Notes: generated by a model from the letters alone, not told the origin. Shown: positions 36,549-45,902, numbered from the stretch's first letter. The stretch: 64,000 bases of DNA from Salinibaculum rarum (GCF_030505615.1 NZ_CP129992.1:806001-870000), one strand, 5' to 3'. Made by a program: numbers and translations.

Positions 36549-37739
36549 ATGGCGGGTGAGCCCACAATGGCGACGGAGTCAGGCACGGACCGCGAGGGCC
36601 CTCTTGCGTGGTTCGACCGGTCGCTCCTGGCGGTTGTTCTCGGCAGTCTCGCCATCACCGCCGTCGCCGGACTCGTGCAGTTTCGCTACGGGAGCTACGA
36701 GATGACCTTCGCCGAGGCGTTCTGGGCCGTCTTCAACCCGAAGGTCATCTTCGACGTGCGCGTCTGGGCGCACTTTCTACTCGGTGGCGTGCTCGACCCG
36801 AGCGCCCTGCTCAATCCGGCCCAGTGGGACGCGATACTCGTCAGTGCCCACCAGCCGGAACTGAACACGGAGTCGCTTATCGTCTGGAACATCCGCCTGC
36901 CGCGGGTGGTCGTGGCCGTCCTCGTCGGGATGAATCTCGCCGTCTCAGGTGCCATCTTTCAGGCGGTCACGCGCAACGAACTCGCCAGCCCGTACATCCT
37001 CGGCGTCTCCTCCGGGGCCGGCCTCGCGATTCTCGTGACGCTCGTCCTCTTTTCCGGTCTCGCTGTCTTCCTTCCCATCGTCGCGGCGCTTGGTGGGTCG
37101 CTCGCGTTCCTGCTCGTCTACGCCATCGCGTGGCAGAACGGCACGTCGCCGATTCGACTCGTGCTCGCCGGTGTCATCGTCAGCACTGTCTTCCAGAGCC
37201 TCCAGACGGGGCTGTTCTTTTTCGCACAGGACGTCGGGGTCGTCCAGTCGGCCATCGCGTGGACGACGGGGTCGCTGACCGGCACGGACTGGGAGCAGGT
37301 ACGGATGACGCTCCCGTGGACGGTGCTGGCGATGGGGCTCGCGCTCGTCAGTGCCCGCCAGCTCAACGTCCTCCTGCTGGGCGAGCAGACCGCGAGTTCC
37401 CTCGGCATGAACGTCGAACGCGTCCGGTTTGCCCTCTCTGGGGTGGCGGTGTTGGCGGCGTCGGCGAGTATCGCCGTGGCGGGCATCGTCGGCTTCGTCG
37501 GACTCGTCGTCCCCCATGTGGTGCGCAACATCGTCGGCAGTGACTACAAGCGAATCGTCGTCGGCTGTCTGTTCGCCGGACCGGCCCTGCTGGTCGTCGC
37601 CGACGCGGGCGCTCGCCTCGGGATGCAACTCCTCGTTGGCTCTGCCGGGCAGGTTCCCGTCGGCATCGTCACCGGCCTCGTCGGCGGTCCGTACTTCCTC
37701 TATCTGATGCGCAGACAGGACCACATCGGTGAACTATGA
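36549..37739 (+). CDS. FecCD-type iron/siderophore ABC permease
   Basis: This 396-residue permease of the BtuC/FecCD family has about ten helices, with the family motifs NIRLPRVVVAVLVGMNLAVSGAIFQ, NELASPYILGVSSGAGL and the coupling segment GFVGLVVPHVVRNIVGSDY. It would import ferric chelates, heme or cobalamin with the ATPase encoded next. The flanking iron-box operators favour iron. It overlaps the ATPase gene by 4 bp (ATGA). An internal ATG at 36567 is an alternative start. Confidence 0.9.
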   Translation: MAGEPTMATESGTDREGPLAWFDRSLLAVVLGSLAITAVAGLVQFRYGSYEMTFAEAFWAVFNPKVIFDVRVWAHFLLGGVLDPSALLNPAQWDAILVSAHQPELNTESLIVWNIRLPRVVVAVLVGMNLAVSGAIFQAVTRNELASPYILGVSSGAGLAILVTLVLFSGLAVFLPIVAALGGSLAFLLVYAIAWQNGTSPIRLVLAGVIVSTVFQSLQTGLFFFAQDVGVVQSAIAWTTGSLTGTDWEQVRMTLPWTVLAMGLALVSARQLNVLLLGEQTASSLGMNVERVRFALSGVAVLAASASIAVAGIVGFVGLVVPHVVRNIVGSDYKRIVVGCLFAGPALLVVADAGARLGMQLLVGSAGQVPVGIVTGLVGGPYFLYLMRRQDHIGEL

Positions 37740-38632
37740 GCAAACACCAGACACCTCCCACGGCAGACACGGTATCGACCACTGACAATCCCACCGTCTC
37801 CGGCACCGCGTCCGGTGTGACCTTCGTCGGCGAGGACCTGCACCTCGGCTACGACGGCGCCGACGGACTCGTCGTCGAGGGTGAGTCACTTGCCGCCGCC
37901 CCCGGACAGGTCACGGCGCTGGTCGGGCCAAACGGCAGTGGCAAGAGTACGCTCCTGAAGGGGCTGGCAGACCAGCTCGACCCCGAGGCTGGCACGGTCA
38001 CACTCGACGGCCGTGAGATTCACGACCTCGACCAGAAGGAACTCGCCCAGCAACTCGGCTTGCTCACCCAGGAGAACACCGCACCGGAGACGCTCACCGT
38101 CGAGAAACTGGTCGCACACGGCCGCTACCCACATCGCGGCTTCTTCGACGGTCTCACCGACGAGGACGTGGCTGCCATCGAGGAGGCAATCGACCTCGCG
38201 GGTGTCGACCACCTCCGCGAGCGAACGCTTACCAGTCTCAGCGGCGGGCAGAAACAACTCGTCTGGATTGCGATGGCACTCGCACAGGAGACGGACGTGC
38301 TCTTGCTCGATGAGCCGACGACGTTCCTCGATTTGCACCACCAGCTAGAGGTGATGGAGATACTCGAAACGCTCCGCGACGAGAGCGATATGACCATCGT
38401 CGTCGTCCTCCACGACATCCAGCAGGCCGCCCGCCACGCCGATTACATGGTCGCACTCGCCGACGGCACCGTCCAGGCACGCGGGTCGCCTGCCGACGTC
38501 GTCACCGAGGACCTGCTCGCGACGGTGTTTGGCATCGATGCCCGTGTGACCGACACGCCTAATGGCCCCCAGATTACGCCGCTCCAGCCACTCCACGACG
38601 CCGACGGTGCCGACCCGCACGCGACGTTTTAG
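37736..38632 (+). CDS. Iron/siderophore ABC transporter ATPase
   Basis: This 298-residue nucleotide-binding subunit of the FecE/BtuD type shows the Walker A motif GPNGSGKSTLL, Q-loop GLLTQENTAPE, signature LSGGQKQLVWIAMALAQ, Walker B DVLLLDEPTTFLD and a switch His in VVLHDIQQAARH. A Ser/Thr-rich N-terminal extension of about 30 residues precedes the domain. Its ATG overlaps the permease stop. The stop codon itself lies inside an iron-box-like sequence at 38628-38643. Confidence 0.93.
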   Translation: MSKHQTPPTADTVSTTDNPTVSGTASGVTFVGEDLHLGYDGADGLVVEGESLAAAPGQVTALVGPNGSGKSTLLKGLADQLDPEAGTVTLDGREIHDLDQKELAQQLGLLTQENTAPETLTVEKLVAHGRYPHRGFFDGLTDEDVAAIEEAIDLAGVDHLRERTLTSLSGGQKQLVWIAMALAQETDVLLLDEPTTFLDLHHQLEVMEILETLRDESDMTIVVVLHDIQQAARHADYMVALADGTVQARGSPADVVTEDLLATVFGIDARVTDTPNGPQITPLQPLHDADGADPHATF

Positions 38633-38643
38633 GCCAGCCAAAA
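38628..38643. promoter_or_regulatory. Imperfect DtxR-type box 3
   Basis: TTTAGGCCAGCCAAAA differs from the perfect palindrome by one half-site base. It overlaps the ATPase stop codon and lies just upstream of the TTATCAA box of the next gene. Confidence 0.6.
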
Positions 38644-38662
38644 CCGGAGCAGTTATCAATGT

Positions 38663-38678
38663 TTTAGGCTAGCCTAAA
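38663..38678. promoter_or_regulatory. DtxR-type operator, box 4 (perfect palindrome)
   Basis: TTTAGGCTAGCCTAAA is a perfect 16-bp palindrome ending two bases before the binding-protein ATG, directly downstream of a TTATCAA TATA-like box (38653-38659). It marks a second, separately controlled promoter for the binding-protein gene. Confidence 0.85.
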
Positions 38679-38680
38679 GT

Positions 38681-39805
38681 ATGGTCGAAACACCGAACGC
38701 AGACCGCGGACTGACACGCAGAGACACACTCAGGTACGGCGGGGCGCTCCTCGCTGGCGGCGCGCTGGCCGGTTGTGCTGGCTCCGCCGAGGACGGGACC
38801 GGTGGTGGCGATGGTTCCTACACTGTCTCCATCGAGCCGGTCGGCGAGGTGACCTTCGACAGCGTTCCCGAGACGTGGGTCGCAAACAACGGCAGTTGGG
38901 CGGACATGGGTATCGCACTCGGGCTGGAACCGCCGGAAGGCGTCTGGCTGACGCGGCGCTATCACACCCAGTACTACGACGCTGTCGACGGCGTCTCCGT
39001 GGACAAAAGCGACATGGCCTCGCTCTATCAGGACGGGGTCGGCAAAGAGCAGTTCTACGATTTCGACGCCGACGTCCACGTGATAGACCCGAACTTCCTC
39101 ATGAACCGCTTTAGCGACTGGAAACAGGAGGACGTCGACGAGATTCGAGACACCGTCGGCCCCTTCTTCGGAAACTGCATCTACGCCCAGCACTACCCGT
39201 GGCACGACGACTACCGCTACTACACCCTCTACGAGGCCTTCGAGAAACTCGCCACAGTCTTCCAGCGCACCGACCGCTTCGAGGCCTTCGAGGCCGTCCA
39301 CGACGACTTCGAGTCGAACCTGGCACCCGTCGTCCCCGGTGTCGCCGAGCGACCCGAAGTCGCCGTCCTCTGGGGTGTAGGCGACCAGCCCGAGCAGTTC
39401 TACCCCTACGCCATCGGCGAAGGGACCGGATTCAAGCACCTCAACCAGCTGGGTGTCCGCGATGCGCTCGCGGAGTCGGACATCAAGGACTTCCACGCCA
39501 GCCGGGCCGCAATCGACCTCGAAACCCTGCTGAACGTCGACCCCGAGGTCCTGATGCTCCGTGGCTACGAGGCAACGTCTGCATCCGAGTTCCAGCGCAC
39601 CGTCGTGGAGTTCCTGCAGGACCACGCTGTCGCGAGCGAACTCACAGCCGTCCAGAACGGTGACGTCTATCGCGCCGGCGGCCTCTATCAGGGTCCTATC
39701 ACGTATATGGTCCTGACAGAGCGCACCGCAGCGCAACTCTACGACGTCGACGAGCAGTTGTTCGACCGCACGCGCGTCGCCAATATCGTCGCCGGTGATA
39801 TCTGA
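38681..39805 (+). CDS. Iron-siderophore ABC substrate-binding lipoprotein
   Basis: This 374-residue Tat lipoprotein (RRDTLRYGG signal, lipobox LAGC with Cys32) has a class III periplasmic-binding fold of the FepB/BtuF type, with VAVLWGVGDQPEQFYPYAIGEG and a PEVLMLRGYE hinge segment. It would deliver ferric chelates to the permease/ATPase pair just upstream. It has its own promoter with a perfect iron-box palindrome between TATA and start, so its expression may exceed that of the membrane components. Confidence 0.9.
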   Translation: MVETPNADRGLTRRDTLRYGGALLAGGALAGCAGSAEDGTGGGDGSYTVSIEPVGEVTFDSVPETWVANNGSWADMGIALGLEPPEGVWLTRRYHTQYYDAVDGVSVDKSDMASLYQDGVGKEQFYDFDADVHVIDPNFLMNRFSDWKQEDVDEIRDTVGPFFGNCIYAQHYPWHDDYRYYTLYEAFEKLATVFQRTDRFEAFEAVHDDFESNLAPVVPGVAERPEVAVLWGVGDQPEQFYPYAIGEGTGFKHLNQLGVRDALAESDIKDFHASRAAIDLETLLNVDPEVLMLRGYEATSASEFQRTVVEFLQDHAVASELTAVQNGDVYRAGGLYQGPITYMVLTERTAAQLYDVDEQLFDRTRVANIVAGDI

Positions 39806-39853
39806 CAACAAGCTTTCCGTTCATTGAAATACGCCGCTTTGCTACACCGACCC

Positions 39854-41038
39854 GTGCAGAGCGAACGGCTCGACGGTGTGTTGCCGGCCGCCAGCTACCG
39901 CAATCGCATGCTGCTTGCGCTCTCGCTTGGCTGGGCCACGCTGCAGGCCGGTCGCTTTCTCCTCCCGCCGCTGCTCCCGCCTATCACCGAAACCTTCGCG
40001 CTTTCTTCCGGTGGGGCCGGCCTCGCGCTGACGGCCTTCGGGCTCGTCTACGCCGTCGCGCAGTATCCCAGCGGCACCTACTCCGATAGTCTCTCCCGGG
40101 CGTCGCTTATCCTGCCCGGATTTCTCGTTCTTCTGGTCGGCTTCTCTCTCGTGGGTGTCAGCACGACAGTGGCCGTGTTCGTCGCTGGACTCCTCCTGCT
40201 TGGCATCGGCAAGGGGCTGTTTGCCAGCCCGGCGCGGGTGCTGCTCGGGGACCTCTTCGTCAGCAGTCGCGGTCGGGCGCTGGGTATCTTCTCGGCGGGG
40301 ACCGACCTCGGTGGCCTCATCGCGGCGGGCCTTGCGGCCGCCGTCCTCGCGACGACGGTCTGGCGGGTCGCGTTCGCCCCGATTATCGTCCTGGTCGCAC
40401 TCGTTACGCTGCTGTTTGTCGTCTGGAACCGCGAGACCTACTCTGTCGAGCGTGTCCCGCTGGAACCCGGCGAGACCGCTCGCCGCATCGTCGCGACCCA
40501 GACCCAGCGCGAGCGACTGCTCGCGTACGCGCTCTTTTACTTCGCGGTCGGCGGGCTCACCAACTTCTACCCCCTGTTGCTGGTCGAGAACAGCGGCTTT
40601 TCAGCGGCGCTTGCCAGTGGGGCGTTCGCGCTCATCTTCGCGGTCGGCATCCTCGTCAAACCGACCGCGGGGGAGGTAAGCGACCGCTTTCCCCGCCTGC
40701 TTGTCAGCATCGTCGGCCTGCTCGTCGCCGCCGGCGGCCTGGCGCTTATCATCCTCGCACCGTCGCTCCCATTCGTCGCCCTCGGGACCATCCTCACGTC
40801 TGTCGGGTACAAGACGCAGTTTCCGATCGCCGACGCAGTGGTGATGGAGGCCGCACCGGCAGACAGCGTCGGGGGTGACCTCGGTGCCGCCCGCGGTGTC
40901 TTCCTGGCGGCGAACGCGGTCGGTCCCGGCTTCGTCGGTATCGTCGCCGACGTCGCCACGTACGCGCTCGCGTTCTGGGCGCTCGTCGGCGCGTTCCTCT
41001 TCGGGGCGGTTATCCTCGCACGCCAGTACCGGCGATAG
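39854..41038 (+). CDS. MFS transporter next to the iron-uptake genes
   Basis: This protein of about 394 residues is a twelve-helix major-facilitator carrier, with the family loop YPSGTYSDSLSRASLILPG after helix 2. The GTG at 39854 is my choice; a TTG at 39824 and an ATG at 39908 are possible, since conservation clearly starts at NRMLLALSLGW. It lies about 50 bp after the iron-binding lipoprotein gene on the same strand and may share its transcript. Substrate unknown. A siderophore or metal-chelate exporter is a reasonable inference from position, not from sequence. Confidence 0.82.
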   Translation: MQSERLDGVLPAASYRNRMLLALSLGWATLQAGRFLLPPLLPPITETFALSSGGAGLALTAFGLVYAVAQYPSGTYSDSLSRASLILPGFLVLLVGFSLVGVSTTVAVFVAGLLLLGIGKGLFASPARVLLGDLFVSSRGRALGIFSAGTDLGGLIAAGLAAAVLATTVWRVAFAPIIVLVALVTLLFVVWNRETYSVERVPLEPGETARRIVATQTQRERLLAYALFYFAVGGLTNFYPLLLVENSGFSAALASGAFALIFAVGILVKPTAGEVSDRFPRLLVSIVGLLVAAGGLALIILAPSLPFVALGTILTSVGYKTQFPIADAVVMEAAPADSVGGDLGAARGVFLAANAVGPGFVGIVADVATYALAFWALVGAFLFGAVILARQYRR

Positions 41039-41092
41039 CGGCGGCAGAAATTCCCGGGGCGCCTCCCCGACTACGGCGGGGCAGTCGCAGAT

Positions 41093-44000
41093 TTAGGCGG
41101 TCTCTGTCGCGACCGGCTCGATTGCGATGTCCATCTCGACGCCCTCGACGTCCCACGTTTCGCGGTGGCCGTCCTCGACGGCACCGAACGACTCCGCACG
41201 GACTTCCTCGGCGATGAGGCTCTCGCGCTCGCGAACGAGGTCGGCCACGCGCTCGTCGGCCACGTCGAGGTCGACCGTAATCTCCTCCTCGATGTCGAGG
41301 TCCAGTTCTTTGCGCATCTCCTGGACCCGGCGGATGACCTCGCGAGCGTACCCTTCGCTCTCGATGTCTTCGGTCAGCGAGGTGTCGACGTAGACGACGC
41401 CCGCGCTGTCGAGCGCTTCGAACTCGGTGCCAGAGACCCCCGCTGGCGTCTCGGTGACAAATTCGACCATCTCGTCGGTGAGCTCTACGTCCAGTCCGGT
41501 CGCGTCTTCGACGGCCGCCTCCAGCGTCGCGAGATTAGGCTCGTCGATGCGGGCCTCGTTGAGCGCGCCCATGATGCGGCCGGCGTCGTCACCGAAGGCG
41601 GGTCCGAGGACGCTCATATCGGCCTGTGCGGAGTAGGCGAGTTCGCCCCAGCCACCCTCGTCGGGGCCGACGATGCTCACGTCGCGGGCGTTCAGCCGGT
41701 CGGCGATGAGCGCGCTCCGGCGCTGGATGGCGTCGGCCACGCGCTCGTCGGGTACGTCGACGACGACTTCCGGGACGGGCCAGCGGAGCTTGCGCTCTGC
41801 CTGCTGGCGGGCGTTCGACCCCGCCTCCTCGACTGCGCGGACGACCTCGATGTCGTCTTCGAGTGCCGGGTCTCGCAGCGACGGGTCCGCCTCCGGCCAG
41901 TCGCGCATGTGGACGGTGTCGTAGCCGGCGTCGCCGGTGAGCGTGCCGTAGATTTCGTCCGCGACCAGCGGCGCGTACGGCGCAAAGAGGGTGACGACCT
42001 CCGTGAGCAGGTGATAAAACGTGGCGTAGGCGGCCTGCTTGGAGTCGCTCTCGTCTTCTTCCCACATCCGCTCGCGGACCACCTGGATGTAAAAGCGTGA
42101 GACGTCCTCGACGACGAACTCGAGCAGCGCATCGAGCGCGCGGTCCTGGCGGTGGTCGTCCCAGTGCTCGGCCATCTCGCTTTCGACGGCCTGGAGCCGG
42201 GAGAGGACCCACTCGTCGACAGTCTCCAGGTGGGCGTCCTCTACTGTCACTTCCTCCGGGTCAAAGTCATCCAGCCGCATGTACGGTAGCGGGAACCGGA
42301 AGACGTTCCAGAGGATGTTCAGGTCCCGCTGCATGTTCTCGATTTCGTCCCACGAGAAGCGCATGTCGTCGCCCTGCGGGTTCACCGAGAGCAAGAACAG
42401 GCGCATCGGGTCCGCGCCGTGTTTCTCGATGACTTCCTGTGGCGTGACGACGTTGCCGATGGATTTGGACATCTTCCGGCCGTCCTCGGCCAGCGCCCAG
42501 CCGTGCATCAGCACTTCCTCGTACGGGACGTCGCCGAGTGCGGCCGTGCCCATGCCGAGCTGTGACCAGAACCACCCGCGGGTCTGGTCGTGGGCCTCCA
42601 TGATGAGGTCGGCGGGCCACAGTTCCTCGAAGTCCGCTTCCTGACTGGGGTAGTTCAGTGTCCCCCACGTCGCCACCGAGGAGTCGAGCCACACGTCGAA
42701 GACGTCCGCGACGCGCGTGTAGGTCGTCCCGTCCTCGGTGATAGTCAGGTCGTCGACGGTCGGCTTGTGCAGGTCGACCTCCTCGGGGTCGACGTCCTGG
42801 TCGACCAGTTCGGCCAGTTCCTCGCGGTCACCGACGACGAACCACTCGTCAGGGCCGGGGTCTTCGACACCTTCGGGAGTCCAGATCGGAATCGGAATCC
42901 CCCAGTAGCGCTGCCGGGAGACGTTCCAGTCGGGCGAGTCCTCCACGAAGTTCCGGAAGCGCTCGTCGCGGGCCTCCTGTGGGTGCCACTCGCTGTCGTC
43001 GATGTTGTCGAGCAGTTCGTCTTTGATTTCCGAGACGGTGATGAACCACTGGTCGGTGACGATACGGACGATTTCGCTGTCACAGCGCCAGCAGTGCCCC
43101 TCGTTGATGCTGTGGCCCTCCTCGCTCGCGAGGAGATTGCCCTTCTCGTCGAGGGTCCCAATCACGTCGTCGTCGGCGTCTCTGACGTACTTACCTTCGA
43201 AGGTGCCTGCCTGTTCTGTGAACACGCCGTCGGGACCGACCGGCGAGAACACGTCGAGGCCGAGTTCCTGTCCGCGCTCGAAGTCCTCTTCACCATGGCC
43301 CGGTGCGGAGTGGACCAGCCCGGTTCGGTCTGCCTCCACGTAGTCGGCGGTGTACACCTGGCCAGCGCCCTCGAAGTCTGGATGTTCGGGGACTTCCTCG
43401 GCCAGTGGGTGTTCGTACTCCCAGCCGACGAGTTCGTCGCCGGTCAGTTCCTCGACGATTTCCCACTCGTCGTACTCGGCCCACTCTGCCACCTCTTCGG
43501 CGACCGGTTCGGCGACGTAGATGCGTTCGGTCTCTCCGGCAGTCGTTCCCTCGAGGGCAACGTAGGTCAACTCCTCGTCGACGGCGACGAAGGTGTTTGC
43601 GACGATGGTCCAGGGTGTCGTCGTCCAGATGACGAGGTTCCCCTCGCGGTCGGTGAGGTCGAATTTGACGTAAATAGAGGGTGCGCCCACTTCGTCGCGT
43701 TCGACCTCGTTGTTCGCGATAGCGGTCTCACAGCGTGGACACTGGTTGATGGCGCGTTTGCCCTGTTCGACGAGGCCCCGCTCGTGGGCCTGCTTGAATC
43801 CCCACCAGGCGGCTTCCATGTACTCGGGGGAGACGGTCTTGTAGGGGTCGTCCCAGTCCATCCAGACGCCGATGGACTTGAAATCGCCCTGGAGTCCCGC
43901 CAGTTGCTCGTCGGCGAAGTCCTTGCACTCCTCGATGAAGTTCTCCTCGCCGTACTCCTCGATGTCCTTTTTCGAGTCGAAGTCGAGTTGCTCCTCGACT

Positions 44001-44323
44001 TTCGTCTCGATTGGCAGGCCGTGCATGTCGTAGCCCGGCCGGTCGGTCACGTCGTAGCCCTGCATCCGGTAATAGCGGATGTAGGCGTCTTTGAGCGTCT
44101 TGTTCCAGGCGGTGCCCATGTGGGCGGCCCCGGAGGTGTAGGGTGGGCCGTCCACGAAGAAGAAGGGCTCCTCGTCGGCGCGGTGCTCGACGGTCTGCTC
44201 GTAGGCGTCGACGGCCTCCCAGTAGTCGAAGACGCGGTCCTCGACCGCGTGGGGGTCGTACTGGTCGTCGACCGCCGCAAAGCGCGACGGTCCCTCGCCG
44301 TCGGCGTCGTCGTGGCTGCTCAT
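41093..44323 (-). CDS. ileS: Isoleucyl-tRNA synthetase
   Basis: This 1076-residue class Ia synthetase has the HIGH-type motif in YTSGAAHMGTAWNK, an editing domain with TTTPWTIVANTF, the KMSKS loop DGRKMSKSIGNVV, and a C-terminal anticodon-binding and zinc-like region. The length fits the archaeal/eukaryotic clade. I start at the ATG at 44321-44323 (MSSHDDADGEG); an extension upstream in the same frame runs through the small membrane gene on the other strand and is not IleRS-like. Confidence 0.96.
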   Translation of the reverse strand: MSSHDDADGEGPSRFAAVDDQYDPHAVEDRVFDYWEAVDAYEQTVEHRADEEPFFFVDGPPYTSGAAHMGTAWNKTLKDAYIRYYRMQGYDVTDRPGYDMHGLPIETKVEEQLDFDSKKDIEEYGEENFIEECKDFADEQLAGLQGDFKSIGVWMDWDDPYKTVSPEYMEAAWWGFKQAHERGLVEQGKRAINQCPRCETAIANNEVERDEVGAPSIYVKFDLTDREGNLVIWTTTPWTIVANTFVAVDEELTYVALEGTTAGETERIYVAEPVAEEVAEWAEYDEWEIVEELTGDELVGWEYEHPLAEEVPEHPDFEGAGQVYTADYVEADRTGLVHSAPGHGEEDFERGQELGLDVFSPVGPDGVFTEQAGTFEGKYVRDADDDVIGTLDEKGNLLASEEGHSINEGHCWRCDSEIVRIVTDQWFITVSEIKDELLDNIDDSEWHPQEARDERFRNFVEDSPDWNVSRQRYWGIPIPIWTPEGVEDPGPDEWFVVGDREELAELVDQDVDPEEVDLHKPTVDDLTITEDGTTYTRVADVFDVWLDSSVATWGTLNYPSQEADFEELWPADLIMEAHDQTRGWFWSQLGMGTAALGDVPYEEVLMHGWALAEDGRKMSKSIGNVVTPQEVIEKHGADPMRLFLLSVNPQGDDMRFSWDEIENMQRDLNILWNVFRFPLPYMRLDDFDPEEVTVEDAHLETVDEWVLSRLQAVESEMAEHWDDHRQDRALDALLEFVVEDVSRFYIQVVRERMWEEDESDSKQAAYATFYHLLTEVVTLFAPYAPLVADEIYGTLTGDAGYDTVHMRDWPEADPSLRDPALEDDIEVVRAVEEAGSNARQQAERKLRWPVPEVVVDVPDERVADAIQRRSALIADRLNARDVSIVGPDEGGWGELAYSAQADMSVLGPAFGDDAGRIMGALNEARIDEPNLATLEAAVEDATGLDVELTDEMVEFVTETPAGVSGTEFEALDSAGVVYVDTSLTEDIESEGYAREVIRRVQEMRKELDLDIEEEITVDLDVADERVADLVRERESLIAEEVRAESFGAVEDGHRETWDVEGVEMDIAIEPVATETA

Positions 44324-44416
44324 ATCCACTTCATCCGGTGCCGTCGGTAAAGGCCAATCGGTATTCGCCCCGGACTCGAAACCAACGCTTATTTTCCGCC
44401 TCGTAGATGCCCCTGT

Positions 44417-44596
44417 ATGGTTTCGCTCTCGCTGGACCGGCTTCCTCTTCGGGGCATGGTCATCGGTATTCTTGTACTCGGCTCGGGGACTGTCACTGCC
44501 GCACTCACCCAGGACCCCATACTGCCGGCGCTTGTGGCCGCCATCGTTTTGCTGGTTCTTCTCGTGGTCGACGGCCGCTCCGAAAGCGAGGAGTAG
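44417..44596 (+). CDS. Small two-helix membrane protein
   Basis: A plus-strand frame from the ATG at 44417 to TAG at 44594-44596 encodes 59 residues beginning MVSLSLDRLPLRGMVIGI. It has two hydrophobic helices (MVIGILVLGSGTVTAAL and LPALVAAIVLLVLLVV) and an acidic SESEE end. High third-position GC and the hydrophobic pattern support coding. It is divergent from ileS and 62 bp before msrA. Function unknown. Confidence 0.6.
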   Translation: MVSLSLDRLPLRGMVIGILVLGSGTVTAALTQDPILPALVAAIVLLVLLVVDGRSESEE

Positions 44597-44658
44597 CGAC
44601 GCACGGCCCTCGCCAGTTTGGCGCAGTCGCTTTAGGTCACGAGTCCCAATACCGCTGT

Positions 44659-45195
44659 ATGTCAACAGCACAGGCGACGGTCGCCGGCGGGTGTTTCTGG
44701 TGTGTCGAGGCAGCCTTCGAGCGCGTCCGCGGCGTCGAGTCGGTCGTCTCGGGCTACTGCGGCGGCCACGTCGAGAATCCGACCTACGAAGCGGTCTGTG
44801 CCGGAACCACCGGCCACGCCGAAGCCGTCCAGATAACCTACGACCCCGACGAAATTAGTTACGAGGACCTGCTTGAGGTGTTCTTTACCATCCACGACCC
44901 GACGACTGAGGACCGGCAGGGACCCGACGTCGGCTCACAATATCGCTCTGGCGTCTACTACCACGACGACGAACAGCGTCAGATTGTCGAGGACTACATC
45001 GACCACCTCGAAGCGAGTGGTGAGTACAGCGGTATCGTCACCGAGGTCGCGCCACTGGAGACGTTCTACGTCGCCGAGGACAAACACCAGGACTACTTCG
45101 AGAAACACCCCAACCAGCCCTACTGCCAGATGCAGATTCCGCCGAAACTGGAGAAGATGGAAGCCAAACACGCCGACAAACTTGCGGATTCCTGA
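44659..45195 (+). CDS. msrA: Peptide methionine-S-sulfoxide reductase A
   Basis: This 178-residue MsrA has the catalytic GGCFWCVEAAFERV motif, the VSGYCGGHVENPTYEAVC segment with an extra cysteine, and GHAEAVQITYDP. The C-terminal TFYVAEDKHQDYFEKHPNQPYCQ is typical. It reduces S-methionine sulfoxide in damaged proteins. No msrB gene is adjacent. The start ATG at 44659 aligns with family N termini; in-frame sequence upstream belongs to the region of the small membrane gene. Confidence 0.95.
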   Translation: MSTAQATVAGGCFWCVEAAFERVRGVESVVSGYCGGHVENPTYEAVCAGTTGHAEAVQITYDPDEISYEDLLEVFFTIHDPTTEDRQGPDVGSQYRSGVYYHDDEQRQIVEDYIDHLEASGEYSGIVTEVAPLETFYVAEDKHQDYFEKHPNQPYCQMQIPPKLEKMEAKHADKLADS

Positions 45196-45258
45196 GTCGC
45201 GTTTGTCCGTCTCTCTTTCCCGATTTCTTCCACTCGCCGACGCCACGACAGTGCGGTG

Positions 45259-45266
45259 AGTTTTAT
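45259..45266 (+). promoter_or_regulatory. TATA box of ridA
   Basis: GTTTTATA is centred about 29 bp upstream of the ridA ATG, implying a leaderless transcript. Confidence 0.55.
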
Positions 45267-45291
45267 AGGCGTCGCGGGCGCGAATTGAGGC

Positions 45292-45672
45292 ATGGGAAAA
45301 GAAATCGTCAGCACCGACCGGGCGCCCGCGGCCGTCGGCGCGTACAGTCAGGCGACCGAAACGGACGACGTCGTCTTCACCGCCGGCCAGATACCGCTCA
45401 CGCCCGAGGGTGACTTGCTCGACGGCGCGGCTATCGACGTCCAGACCGAGCAAGCCCTAGAGAACGTGCAGGCCGTCCTCGAGGCGGCCGGCGTCGGCAT
45501 GTCCGACGTGCTGAAGGTGACGGTGTATCTCGACGACATCGACGATTTCGACGCGATGAACGACATCTACGGGACCTTTTTCGACGAGGAACCGCCGGCT
45601 CGCAGTGCCGTGGGCGTCGATGCGCTCCCGAAGGGCGTCGGCGTGGAGATAGAGGCCGTCGCCACGAAGTGA
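45292..45672 (+). CDS. ridA: RidA-family 2-iminobutanoate/2-iminopropanoate deaminase
   Basis: This 126-residue trimeric Rid protein has the family core: AVGAYSQATETDDVVFTAGQIP, the QTEQALENVQAVLEAAG helix and a C-terminal RSAVGVDALPKGVGVEIEAVA with the active-site Arg. It hydrolyses reactive enamine/imine intermediates formed by PLP enzymes. The stop overlaps the next gene's ATG (TGATG). Confidence 0.94.
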   Translation: MGKEIVSTDRAPAAVGAYSQATETDDVVFTAGQIPLTPEGDLLDGAAIDVQTEQALENVQAVLEAAGVGMSDVLKVTVYLDDIDDFDAMNDIYGTFFDEEPPARSAVGVDALPKGVGVEIEAVATK

Positions 45673-45875
45673 TGGACCCCCAACTCAAATCGAGCGTGCT
45701 GTGGGGTGCCGTCGGCGCGATGGCGTTTCTCGTGTTAGTACAGGGGTATCACCTCGTCGCCGACGACTTTCTGGGGCTGGGGCCGATGGCCGCTGGCGCG
45801 CTCGCGGTCCTGGTCGCGACGACGGCACTCAGCCACGCCGTCCGGCCGCGACTGCTCCAGAACGAAAGCCCTTAA
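45672..45875 (+). CDS. Small two-helix membrane protein after ridA
   Basis: This 67-residue protein has two membrane helices (SSVLWGAVGAMAFLVLVQGY and GPMAAGALAVLVATTALS) and a basic C-terminal tail. Its ATG overlaps the ridA stop, so it is translationally coupled. No motif or family is recognised. Confidence 0.75.
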   Translation: MDPQLKSSVLWGAVGAMAFLVLVQGYHLVADDFLGLGPMAAGALAVLVATTALSHAVRPRLLQNESP

Positions 45876-45902
45876 TCGGTCTACCGTCCAAGACTCGTAC
45901 GA

